A DNA stretch of 64,000 nucleotides from Paraburkholderia sp. CNPSo 3272 (GTDB taxonomy: Bacteria; Pseudomonadota; Gammaproteobacteria; Burkholderiales; Burkholderiaceae): NCBI RefSeq assembly GCF_024206495.1, contig NZ_JAMBPQ010000006.1, positions 277,663 to 341,662 on the forward strand, written 5' to 3'. Below the pieces are notes generated by a model that saw nothing but the letters and a program-made list of their open reading frames with translations, ran no database searches and was not told the DNA's origin. Every line of letters starts with the position of its first letter. Position 1 is the first letter of the stretch. Both the position numbers and the translations under genes were made by a program. Below, piece by piece: positions 11,309-19,266 of this stretch.

Positions 11309-12664
11309 TCACGATTCGCTGGCCAGTTGTCCGGTGCCGCGCCCAGGCGTGCGCAGCACCGCGCGCACGGCGAACGTCACGAGCACCGCGAACACCAGCG
11401 TGGCCGCGAGAAAGTAAAGCCCGGCCGCCAGGCTGCCCGTCGCGTCCTTGATGAGCCCGATGCCATAGGGGCCGAGATAGCCGCCGAGATTCGCGAGCGA
11501 GTTGATCGTCGCGATCCCCACGGCCGCGCTCGCGCCGGTGAGGAACTCGCCGGGCAGCGCCCAGACCACGGCCTGAATCGAGTAGATCGAAAAAGCGGTC
11601 AGGCAGATGAACAGCAGTTGCAGCGCCGGCGCGTGAAACCACGCGCTCGCGGCCATCGTCAGCGCCGCGACGCCCGAGACCACGACAATGTGGCCGTAAC
11701 GTTCGCGATGCTTGTCCGAATGGCGCGGCACGATCAGCAAGCCCACTACCGCGAACAGATACGGCACCGCGGAAAGCAGGCCCGCCGTGGAATCGCTCAC
11801 GCCGAACGCCTTGATAATGGTAGGCAACCAGAGCGACAAACCATAGATGCACAGCGGAAACGGCAGAAACAGCAGCGCAAGCAGCAGCACGCGGCGGTCC
11901 TTGAGCGCGCTAAACGGGTTGCGATGCGTGTCGAGCCGGTAGGCGCGCTGATCGGCGGCGAGTTCGCGCGCGATCCAGCGGCGCTCGTTGTCGTCGAGCC
12001 AGTGCGCGTGCGCGGGCGATTCGGGCAACAGACGCAACGTGGGAATGCACAGCAGCACGGCGGGCAGGCCGCTCACGACAAACAGCGTCTGCCAGTTCGA
12101 CATGCCGAAAAAGCCATGCGTTTCGAGCAGCGCGCCCGCGAGCGGCCCCGTGACGATGCCGGCGATGGGCTGCGCGAGCACGAGCAGGCCGATCACGCGC
12201 CCGCGGTGACGCATGGGGAACCACTGCGTGAGGAAATAGAGAATGCCCGGATAGAGACCGGCTTCCGCCGCCCCCAGCAGGAAGCGCAGCGCGTAGAAGC
12301 TTTTCGGGCCGCTCACGAGCGCCATCAGCATCGTGATCACGCCCCACGTGAAGAGGATGCGCGCGAACCACACGCGCGCGCCGAAGCGCGCGAGCGCGAG
12401 ATTGCTTGGCACTTCGCAGAGGAAATAACCGATGAAGAAGAGACCGGCGCCCAGGCCGTAGGCGCCGTCGGAAAGGCCTACGGCCGCGTTCATGTGCAGC
12501 TTCGCGAAGCCGACCACGGTGCGATCGACGTACGCCACCACATAGATCAGCGCGAGAAAAGGCAGCAGCCGGCGCGCGATATGGCCGACGATGTGCTGTT
12601 CCTCGCTGCTGGCGCTTGCCAGTGCAGCGGGGCTTTCGTGTTGCAGCACCTGCGGGTTCGTCAT
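11309..12664 (-). CDS. MFS transporter, anion:cation symporter (sugar acid) family
   Basis: A 451-residue inner-membrane carrier with about twelve transmembrane segments. The start LPFLALIYVVAYVDRTVVGFAKL and the loop RHRGRVIGLL are typical of the ACS family, which moves sugar acids such as glucarate, galactonate or tartrate with protons. Placed between the arabonate dehydratase and L-KDA dehydratase genes, it most likely imports L-arabonate or a similar aldonate, giving the operon a second entry point beside AraFGH. GGAG lies five bases before the ATG. Substrate is inferred from context. Confidence 0.82.
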   Translation of the reverse strand: MTNPQVLQHESPAALASASSEEQHIVGHIARRLLPFLALIYVVAYVDRTVVGFAKLHMNAAVGLSDGAYGLGAGLFFIGYFLCEVPSNLALARFGARVWFARILFTWGVITMLMALVSGPKSFYALRFLLGAAEAGLYPGILYFLTQWFPMRHRGRVIGLLVLAQPIAGIVTGPLAGALLETHGFFGMSNWQTLFVVSGLPAVLLCIPTLRLLPESPAHAHWLDDNERRWIARELAADQRAYRLDTHRNPFSALKDRRVLLLALLFLPFPLCIYGLSLWLPTIIKAFGVSDSTAGLLSAVPYLFAVVGLLIVPRHSDKHRERYGHIVVVSGVAALTMAASAWFHAPALQLLFICLTAFSIYSIQAVVWALPGEFLTGASAAVGIATINSLANLGGYLGPYGIGLIKDATGSLAAGLYFLAATLVFAVLVTFAVRAVLRTPGRGTGQLASES

Positions 12665-12720
12665 CGTGTCTCCAAGCTAATTTCTTCTCTTAAGCGGTGC
12701 GCCCTTCGTGTTTGCCGCGC

Positions 12721-12742
12721 TCAGGGCGCCGGCGCGCCCTGA
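12721..12742 (-). terminator. Strong hairpin after the arabonate dehydratase gene
   Basis: TCAGGGCGC-CGGC-GCGCCCTGA is a perfect nine-base-pair stem starting 17 bases after the dehydratase stop on the minus strand. No clear T-tract follows, so it may be a partial terminator or an mRNA-stabilising stem that lowers expression of the downstream operon genes. Confidence 0.45.
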
Positions 12743-12759
12743 CCCATTGCAACAACCGC

Positions 12760-14511
12760 TCAGTGCGAATGCCGCGGCACCGCCGCTCCGCGCTTGCCCA
12801 CGAGGAAGTCGAGGTCGCAACCCTCGTCGGCCTGCAGCACGTGATCGACGTAAAGGCGCGCATAGCCGCCCTTGCCCAGCTGCTCCGCCACGCCGGGCGC
12901 CGCCGCCGGATCGACATCGCTCAAACGGCGCGCAAGTTCCTCGTCGCCGATGTCCAGATGCAGGCGACCCGATTCGCAGTCCAGCTCGATCCAGTCGCCG
13001 TTGCGCACCGCCGCGAGCGGCCCGCCCGCCGCCGCTTCGGGCGCCACGTGCAGGACCACCGTGCCGTAAGCCGTGCCGCTCATGCGCGCATCGGAAATGC
13101 GCACCATGTCCTTCACGCCCTGGCGCAGCAGCTTGGGCGGCAGGCCCATGTTGCCGACTTCGGCCATGCCGGGGTAGCCGCGCGGGCCGCAGTTCTTCAT
13201 CACGAGGATGGAGTCCTTGTCGACGTCGAGCGATTCGTCGGCGATCGTCGCCTTGTAGTGGTCGAAGTTTTCGAACACCACGGCGCGGCCCCGATGCTTG
13301 AGCAGCTCGGGCGTGGCCGCCGAAGGCTTGAGCACGGCACCGCGCGGCGCGAGATTGCCGCGCAGGATACAGATGCCGCCGTCTGCGATCAATGGGTTGT
13401 CGAGTTGACGGATCACTTCGTCGTTGTAATTGGGCGCCTCGCGCACGTTGTCCCAGATGGACTTGCCGTTGACCGTGAGCGCATTGGGATGCGGCAGGAG
13501 GTTCGCTTCGCCGAGCCGGCGCAGCACCGCCGGCAGACCGCCCGCGTAGTAGAACTCTTCCATCAGGAAGCGGCCCGACGGCTGCAGGTCGACGATGGTC
13601 GGCGTGTTGCGGCCAATGCGCTGCCAGTCTTCCAGTTCGAGATCGACGCCGATGCGGCCGGCAATCGCCTTCAGGTGAATCACGGCGTTGGTCGAGCCGC
13701 CGATGGCGGCATTCGTACGAATGGCGTTCTCGAACGCTTCGCGCGTCAGGACCTTCGACAGCTTCAGGTCTTCCAGCGCCATCTGCACAATGCGGATGCC
13801 CGACATGTGCGCGAGCACGTAGCGACGCGAATCGACGGCGGGAATCGCGGCGTTGTGCGGCAGCGAAACGCCGAGCGATTCGGCCATGCAGGCCATCGTC
13901 GAGGCGGTGCCCATGGTGTTGCAGGTGCCCGCCGAGCGCGACATGCCCGCTTCGGCCGAAAGGAACTGGTGCAGGTTGATTTCCCCCGCCTTCAGCTCCT
14001 CGTGCAGCCTCCAGACCACGGTGCCCGAGCCGATGTCACGGCCTTCGTGCTTGCCGTTGAGCATCGGACCGCCGGTCACGACGATGGCGGGCACGTCCAC
14101 ACTGGCTGCGCCCATCAGCAGCGCGGGCGTGGTCTTGTCGCAGCCGCACAGAAGTACGACGGCGTCGATAGGGTTGCCGCGAATCGCCTCTTCCACGTCC
14201 ATGGAAGCGAGATTGCGCGTGAGCATGGCCGAGGGACGCAGGTTCGATTCGCCGTTCGAGAACACCGGAAACTCGACCGGGAAGCCGCCCGCTTCATAGA
14301 TGCCGCGCTTCACGTGCTCGGCGAGCTTGCGGAAATGCGCATTGCAGGGCGTGAGTTCCGACCAGGTGTTGCAGATGCCGATGATCGGGCGACCATCGAA
14401 TTCGTGATCGGGAATGCCTTGATTCTTCATCCAGCTTCGGTACATGAAGCCGTTCTTGTCCGTGGTGCCGAACCACTGTTGGGAGCGCAGTTTGGGTTTC
14501 GTATCCGACAT
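12760..14511 (-). CDS. L-arabonate dehydratase (IlvD/Edd family)
   Basis: A 583-residue Fe-S dehydratase that converts L-arabonate to 2-keto-3-deoxy-L-arabonate. Three cysteine motifs expected to hold the cluster are visible: CNTWSELTPCN, LLCGCDKTTPAL and AGTCNTMGTAS. The start MSDTKPKLRSQQWFG matches pentonate dehydratases of this family; the frame opens 14 codons further upstream, but those residues are not family-like. It is first in the arabinose operon and is divergent from a LysR gene. D-xylonate or other aldonate activity is possible, but the L-KDA dehydratase in the same operon points to arabonate. Confidence 0.87.
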   Translation of the reverse strand: MSDTKPKLRSQQWFGTTDKNGFMYRSWMKNQGIPDHEFDGRPIIGICNTWSELTPCNAHFRKLAEHVKRGIYEAGGFPVEFPVFSNGESNLRPSAMLTRNLASMDVEEAIRGNPIDAVVLLCGCDKTTPALLMGAASVDVPAIVVTGGPMLNGKHEGRDIGSGTVVWRLHEELKAGEINLHQFLSAEAGMSRSAGTCNTMGTASTMACMAESLGVSLPHNAAIPAVDSRRYVLAHMSGIRIVQMALEDLKLSKVLTREAFENAIRTNAAIGGSTNAVIHLKAIAGRIGVDLELEDWQRIGRNTPTIVDLQPSGRFLMEEFYYAGGLPAVLRRLGEANLLPHPNALTVNGKSIWDNVREAPNYNDEVIRQLDNPLIADGGICILRGNLAPRGAVLKPSAATPELLKHRGRAVVFENFDHYKATIADESLDVDKDSILVMKNCGPRGYPGMAEVGNMGLPPKLLRQGVKDMVRISDARMSGTAYGTVVLHVAPEAAAGGPLAAVRNGDWIELDCESGRLHLDIGDEELARRLSDVDPAAAPGVAEQLGKGGYARLYVDHVLQADEGCDLDFLVGKRGAAVPRHSH

Positions 14512-14615
14512 CGTGTTCGTCTTGTGGAGCGGGTAGTTCGCCGAATGCTTCAAGCGATGGATTCGGCACAGTCTAGGGAGAAGTCTGATAACCTTCTAAT
14601 GAAATAATGGACGCA

Positions 14616-14632
14616 TCCGATATCGAAATCGG
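14616..14632. promoter_or_regulatory. Inverted repeat in the divergent arabinose operon/LysR promoter region
   Basis: CCGAT-ATCGAA-ATCGG (14617-14632) is a perfect five-base inverted repeat and fits the LysR T-N11-A rule (T14616, A14628). It lies midway in the 166-base gap between the dehydratase start (14511) and the LysR start (14678). This is the expected place for a LysR operator controlling both directions. Confidence 0.45.
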
Positions 14633-14677
14633 CATTAGTATAAACACCTAAAACTATTTGGGAAATCAGGTGGAGAC

Positions 14678-15661
14678 ATGCTGGATACGAGCCCCTGGTA
14701 CGTACGCACGCGGCTGAAAACGCGGCAATTGCTCCTCGTCGTGGCGCTGGCGGAGGAAGGCAACATTCACCGCGCGGCGGCGGCGCTGAACATGACGCAG
14801 CCCGCCGCTTCGAAGCTCCTGCGCGAGCTCGAAGACATGCTCGGCGCGGTGCTGTTCGAGCGCATGCCGCGCGGCATGCGGCCCACGCTGTACGGCGACG
14901 CGCTGATCCGCCATGCGCGCGCCGTGCTGGGCAGCCTCGACCAGGCGCAGGAGGAACTGAGCGCGCTCAAGGCCGGGCGCCTCGGCCACGTGGCGGTGGG
15001 CGCGATCACATCGCCAGGCGTGCGCGTACTGCCCGCGGCCGTTGCGGCGGTCAAGCGCACGCATGCGAACTTGCGCGTCTCCGTGGAAATCGACGCCAGC
15101 AACGTGCTGCTCGAACACCTGGCGCAAGACAAGCTCGACGTGGTGCTGGGCCGCCTTTCCGCCGAGCACGACAAGCTCCAGTTGCGTTACGAACCGCTCG
15201 CGGGCGAGCCCGTGTGCGCCGTGGTCCGGCCGGGGCATCCCATGCTTGGGGCATTGCAGGACGAGGCCCAGGCGATCGCGCTCGCCGACATTGCGCGCGC
15301 GACGTGGGTCGTGCCGCCGGTCGGCAGCGTGCTGCGCCACCGCTTCGAGCTGATGTTCCAGCGCGCGAGCCTCGCGCCCCCCTCGAACGTGGTCGAAACG
15401 CCCGCGCTGCTCTTCATCACGCGCGTGCTGGAGCAAAGCGACATGATCGCCGTGCTCACCGAGGACGTGGCGCGCTACTACGCGGCGCACGGCATGGTCG
15501 CGATCCTGCCCGTGCCGATGGATTGCCAGATGGACGACTTCGGCATCATCACGCGTGCGGATGGCCTCCTCACGCCCGCGGCGAGCGTGATGATCGAGGC
15601 GTTGCGGCAGGTGAGCGCCGACATTTACGGCACGCACGGCGGCGAGCAAGGCGCGCGATAA
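14678..15661 (+). CDS. LysR-family transcriptional regulator (GbpR-like)
   Basis: A 327-residue regulator. Residues ~15-75 are the LysR winged helix-turn-helix (GNIHRAAAALNMTQPAASKLLRELE), and residues ~100-310 the two-lobed effector domain. The sequence pattern resembles GbpR, the LysR regulator of sugar-binding-protein genes in Agrobacterium and Azospirillum. It is divergent from the arabinose operon with a T-N11-A palindrome between, so it most likely senses arabinose or a pathway intermediate and activates that operon. GGTGGAGAC precedes ATG 14678. Confidence 0.85.
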   Translation: MLDTSPWYVRTRLKTRQLLLVVALAEEGNIHRAAAALNMTQPAASKLLRELEDMLGAVLFERMPRGMRPTLYGDALIRHARAVLGSLDQAQEELSALKAGRLGHVAVGAITSPGVRVLPAAVAAVKRTHANLRVSVEIDASNVLLEHLAQDKLDVVLGRLSAEHDKLQLRYEPLAGEPVCAVVRPGHPMLGALQDEAQAIALADIARATWVVPPVGSVLRHRFELMFQRASLAPPSNVVETPALLFITRVLEQSDMIAVLTEDVARYYAAHGMVAILPVPMDCQMDDFGIITRADGLLTPAASVMIEALRQVSADIYGTHGGEQGAR

Positions 15662-15695
15662 TCGTGCGACGAAACCCGCGCGAGAGGACCGAACC

Positions 15696-16556
15696 ATGCC
15701 CGCCAGCCATCCCGCCGCTCCCGACAGCACCGCCATTCGCGTCGCGCTGTGGCGCGCGCTGCACGTCCAGGTCGACGATGCGCCCCACGTGCTCGAAGAC
15801 GAAACCGGCATGCAGATCGCCGCGCCCGAGTCGAACTGGCGCGAGCGGGCCGATATGCACCCTGCAGGCACGCGCGGCTATCGTGCGTCGATCGTCGGGC
15901 GCGCGCGCTTTGTCGAGGACCTCGTGGCCGAACAGACCGTGAAAGGGCTCGCGCGGCAGTACGCGATTCTCGGCGCGGGACTCGACACGTTCGCGCAGCG
16001 CCACCCCGAAATCGCCTCGCGCCTGCACGTGTACGAGGTGGACAAGCCGGGCACGCAGGCCTGGAAGCGTCAGCGGCTCATGGAGCTGGGGTATCGCGAG
16101 CAGGCCTGGCTGCGCTTCGTGCCGGTCGATTTCGAAGCCGGTGAAACGTGGTGGGAACGGCTCGCAGCGGCCGGGTTCGATGCCGCGAGTCCCGCGGTGA
16201 TCGCCTCGACGGGCGTCTCCATGTATCTCACGCGCGAAGCGAACCTCGCGACGCTGCGGCAGATCGCGCAGCTCGCACCGGGCTCGACGCTCGTCATGAC
16301 GTTCCTTTTGCCGCTCGAACTCATCGACGAGCCCGAGCGCTCGCAGCATGCCGCCGTGTATGAACGCGCGAAGGCGGCGGGTACGCCGTTCGTGAGCTTT
16401 TTCGCGCCCGATGAGATGCTTGCGCTGGCAAGCGAGGCCGGGTTGCGCAATGCGCGTCATGTTTCGACCGCGGATCTCACCGCGCGTTACTTCGCAGGAC
16501 GAAGCGACGGGCTAATTCCGGCTAGCGGGGAATCGATTCTTGTGGCGACGGTTTGA
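15696..16556 (+). CDS. Class I SAM-dependent methyltransferase (PPM1/LCMT-like)
   Basis: A 286-residue cytoplasmic protein of the leucine-carboxyl-methyltransferase-like superfamily that is common in actinobacteria and Burkholderia. The SAM site is visible as YAILGAGLDTFAQR, followed by the acidic strand end YEVDKPGTQAWK and the core VIASTGVSMYL. The family's substrates are largely unknown; some members methylate small-molecule or polyketide products. It follows the LysR gene by 34 bases in the same direction but has no evident link to arabinose metabolism. GAGAGGA precedes the ATG. Confidence 0.78.
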   Translation: MPASHPAAPDSTAIRVALWRALHVQVDDAPHVLEDETGMQIAAPESNWRERADMHPAGTRGYRASIVGRARFVEDLVAEQTVKGLARQYAILGAGLDTFAQRHPEIASRLHVYEVDKPGTQAWKRQRLMELGYREQAWLRFVPVDFEAGETWWERLAAAGFDAASPAVIASTGVSMYLTREANLATLRQIAQLAPGSTLVMTFLLPLELIDEPERSQHAAVYERAKAAGTPFVSFFAPDEMLALASEAGLRNARHVSTADLTARYFAGRSDGLIPASGESILVATV

Positions 16557-16889
16557 GGGGGGTGTCGGTCGCTCTTGTTGTTCCCCCTATGATTGCGGGC
16601 CGGCGCACGGTGCGCGAAGCGACGCGCAGTGGAGTCGAGGGCGGCGCCCCCCAAGGTATGCGTCGTGCAGCGCCTCGATACGGGCGAGTCTCGCACGGCG
16701 GTAAAACCGCATGCAAGTTGCTGGCCCCGCGCAATCGCGCTGTCGAGACGACCTGGTCTTGATAGGGCAAACGATCTACACTGGAAGTCAGCACAACCGA
16801 ATAGATCGGCCAGCCGTTGCGGACTGATCGCATCCCGTTTGCCTTCATTATGCGGAGCCTTGTGCTGTCCCTTGCGTCTGGAGGTGGCC
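16557..16889. other. Intergenic region without a supported gene
   Basis: The 333 bases before the CBS-domain gene contain open frames on both strands, but none has a ribosome binding site or protein-family features. It probably holds the promoter of the CBS gene; I could not identify a convincing -35/-10 pair. Confidence 0.5.
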
Positions 16890-17357
16890 ATGAAAAAGGA
16901 GAGGAAGACTGCACGGCAGATTCTGTCCGTGATCTCCCGCGAGGTTGTTTCGGTCAGCCCCGATGACACGGTGCTCGCGGCGCTGCATTTAATGGCGAAA
17001 AGGGACGTCACGACCGTGCTTGTGCTGCAAGGCGGCAAGCTTGCCGGCATCCTGTCCCAGCGCGACTACGCTCGCAAGGTAGAAGTGCTCGGCCGCGATG
17101 CCGCCAGCACCAGGGTTGGCGAGATCATGACCACCGAGGTGTTTTACGTGACACCCGAGCACACTTGCGATCAGTGCCTCGCGTCGATGCATACCAGGCG
17201 GATCCGGCACTTGCCGGTAATCGAATCCGGGCACGTCATTGGCGTGCTTTCCAGCAGCGACCTCCTGGAAGAACTTTTTCAGGAGGACGAGCATTTCATC
17301 ACGCTGCTCGAGCATGACATGCTCTATCTGACGATCGATACGGGCGGCGCCTATTAA
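16890..17357 (+). CDS. CBS-domain protein (tandem CBS pair)
   Basis: A 155-residue cytoplasmic protein made almost only of two CBS domains (about residues 10-65 and 75-135), with VVSVSPDDTVLAALHLMAKRDVTTVLV and the repeat-like FYVTPEHTCDQCLASMHTRR. Such stand-alone pairs bind adenosyl nucleotides and act as energy or stress sensors, often through unknown partners. GGAGGTGG (16880-16887) immediately precedes ATG 16890; the same frame is open to 16593 but the extra N-terminal part looks like non-coding translation. It converges on the HTH-TPR gene. Confidence 0.86.
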   Translation: MKKERKTARQILSVISREVVSVSPDDTVLAALHLMAKRDVTTVLVLQGGKLAGILSQRDYARKVEVLGRDAASTRVGEIMTTEVFYVTPEHTCDQCLASMHTRRIRHLPVIESGHVIGVLSSSDLLEELFQEDEHFITLLEHDMLYLTIDTGGAY

Positions 17358-17427
17358 ACGCTCCGCCACTCGCGCCCAGCTCGCGCGGGGCCCCGGATGA
17401 CAGTCCCCGGCAGTCGCTATGTCCCGC

Positions 17428-18267
17428 TCAGGTAGTCAGCCGTCGATACGCGCTCAAATGACGAACCAGGCCCTGCGGGTCGCCACGTCTTTCGAGCAGC
17501 ATTGCCAGATTGTGGTGTGCGTCCGCGTACATCGGGTCGAGTTCGAGGCAGCGCATATAGCTTCGCTCAGCGTCTTCGAAGCGGCCCAGTTCCTCGAACG
17601 CAATCGCGCGATTGAAGTGCAACACCGCGTCGTCGGGGAAGTGAGCTAACGCTTCGTCCGACAGTTCAAGCGCATCCTCGCAACGCGCTTCGAGTTCGCA
17701 CAGCAACGCGCCCAAATCAACGTAGGCAGCATAAAAAGGTTGCGGCGATAGCGCTATCGCCTTGCGGTACGCCCGTTCAGCACCGTTCACATCGGATGCT
17801 CTCAGCTGCTCGCCGAGGTCGTACCACTCCTGCGCCTGATGCGCGAGATTCTTTTGTGCAGGCGCCGAGTCGAGAAACACGACGTCGCCCTTGATTTGCG
17901 CCACTTCGAAATCCAGCAGGAACTGACCGGTGGCGGCATCCCATTGCGAAGGACCGGTTCGCACGGCCACGTCGTTGCCGACCGCCGATACGCGAATCCC
18001 CGTAAGCGGCAACGCATCGGGCAACTCGTCTCTCAGTCGCGTGAGAGCCATGATGATCTTGCGCGGCGCAATGCGCGCATCGCGCAGTTGCAACGCCGTA
18101 CGCAGCAGCACGACGTCCTGGAACGTGAAGCGGTAGGCGTTTCGCGGTCCCCGCGAAGGCTTCACGAATCCGGCAGCAACGAGGTCCGATACCACCTTTC
18201 GGGAAACGCCCAGCATGGCCTGCAATTCGCGCATCGAAATCTCTCGCGCGGCGACTTGTGGCGTCAC
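17428..18267 (-). CDS. MerR-like HTH protein fused to TPR repeats, coupled to ku
   Basis: A 279-residue protein. Residues ~8-70 form a MerR-type helix-turn-helix (MRELQAMLGVSRKVVSDLVAAGFV, then AYRFTFQDVVLLRTA). Residues ~150-275 contain about three tetratricopeptide repeats (AYRKAIALSP, HFNRAIAFEELGRFEDAERSYMRCLELDP). The GTG start at 18267 overlaps the ku stop as GTGA, which suggests translational coupling. It is therefore likely to act in the same process as Ku and LigD, either as regulator of the end-joining operon or as a DNA-bound scaffold. That role is inferred from position only. Confidence 0.8.
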   Translation of the reverse strand: MTPQVAAREISMRELQAMLGVSRKVVSDLVAAGFVKPSRGPRNAYRFTFQDVVLLRTALQLRDARIAPRKIIMALTRLRDELPDALPLTGIRVSAVGNDVAVRTGPSQWDAATGQFLLDFEVAQIKGDVVFLDSAPAQKNLAHQAQEWYDLGEQLRASDVNGAERAYRKAIALSPQPFYAAYVDLGALLCELEARCEDALELSDEALAHFPDDAVLHFNRAIAFEELGRFEDAERSYMRCLELDPMYADAHHNLAMLLERRGDPQGLVRHLSAYRRLTT

Positions 18268-19190
18268 TTGCGCGCCCGGACCTTGGCAGGCGCTTCAGCG
18301 GGCGCCTTGGCGGCACGCGCCGGCGGCTTGCGCGTCTTGGGCGCGACAGGCAGCTCGGTAACGGGCTCCGCGCTCTTGCTGCGCTTCGGCGCCGGAGCGG
18401 CCTTCGCTTTTGCGCCACCCTTCAAACTCGCGCGCAAGGCGTCCATCAGGTCGATAACCTGTCCGCCGCCAGCCAGCTCTTCGCGAGCCTCGTGAACGAC
18501 GACCTGCTTGCCTGCGATCTTTTCGTCGATGGCAGCGAGGATGCGCTTCTTCTCTTCGTCTTCGTACGCAGTCGGATCGTAATTGTCCTCGGCGCCCTGC
18601 TCGATAATCTGCAGCGCGAGTTTCATCTCGGTATCGGATACGTCGACATGTTCGACGTTCAGGGCAGCCAGCGAACGAACCTCGTCGGCGTACAGCAGTT
18701 GCTGAAAGACGAGCCCATCTTCTTCGGGGCGCACCTGCACGATCCGCGTCCGTCCTTTCGACGCCCATTTCGCCAACGCGCAGCGGCCGCTCTGCACCAG
18801 CGCCTGCTGCAACAGGCTGTACGGCTTGCCGCCTCGCTTGTCGGGCGCAATGTAGTAGGCCTTGTCGTAGAAGACCGGGTTGATCGCCTCTTGCGGGATG
18901 AAGGCCATGATTTCGACGACGTGGCTCGCCGCGTCTTCCAGCGCCTTTAGCTCGTCGGTGGTGAAGACCACGAAGCGGTCCTTTTCGAATTCGTAGCCCT
19001 TGTTCATGCTCGAGCGCTCGACAACGTCGCCCGTCTTTTCGGAGACGTATTGCTGCTTCACGCGCGAGCCGTCGGGCGCCAGCATGTGGAAGCGGATGTC
19101 GGACGAACTCTCGGTGGCGGTATAGAGCTTCACCGGAATCGAAACGAGCCCGAAGGACAGCGTCAGGGAAGCGATTGAGCGGGCGGGCAT
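18264..19190 (-). CDS. ku: Bacterial Ku, DNA end-binding protein of NHEJ
   Basis: A 308-residue homodimeric ring protein that loads onto double-strand DNA ends and recruits LigD. The core begins SIASLTLSFGLVSIPVKLYTA, the hallmark of bacterial Ku, and continues through IAPDKRGGKPYSLL and FQQLLYADEVR to about residue 255. The last ~50 residues are an alanine-, proline- and lysine-rich tail ending in VRARK, the type that contacts DNA and aids threading. I chose ATG 19190, preceded by GAGGAGA; an upstream in-frame start at 19223 adds residues not seen in the family. ligD lies 76 bases upstream and the HTH-TPR gene overlaps its end. Confidence 0.92.
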   Translation of the reverse strand: MPARSIASLTLSFGLVSIPVKLYTATESSSDIRFHMLAPDGSRVKQQYVSEKTGDVVERSSMNKGYEFEKDRFVVFTTDELKALEDAASHVVEIMAFIPQEAINPVFYDKAYYIAPDKRGGKPYSLLQQALVQSGRCALAKWASKGRTRIVQVRPEEDGLVFQQLLYADEVRSLAALNVEHVDVSDTEMKLALQIIEQGAEDNYDPTAYEDEEKKRILAAIDEKIAGKQVVVHEAREELAGGGQVIDLMDALRASLKGGAKAKAAPAPKRSKSAEPVTELPVAPKTRKPPARAAKAPAEAPAKVRARK

Positions 19191-19266
19191 GGACTTCTCC
19201 TCGCGGATTTGCACTTTTGGCACGTCGCTTACGCAAAGCGCGTGCCGCCGCCTGGCGGCGGTCGTT

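Noticed and set aside
12697..14607. A 636-codon open frame opposite the arabonate dehydratase gene
   Set aside because: It is the GC-skewed mirror of a well-supported gene, rich in Arg/His/Ala/Val, with no family motifs.
16593..16889. N-terminal extension of the CBS-domain protein
   Set aside because: The extension has no similarity, while ATG 16890 has a strong GGAGGTGG site and a family-length product.
19245..19261. Terminator between ligD and ku
   Set aside because: CCGCCGCC-T-GGCGGCGG can fold, but there is no T-tract and ku follows within 76 bases in the same direction, so full termination is unlikely.
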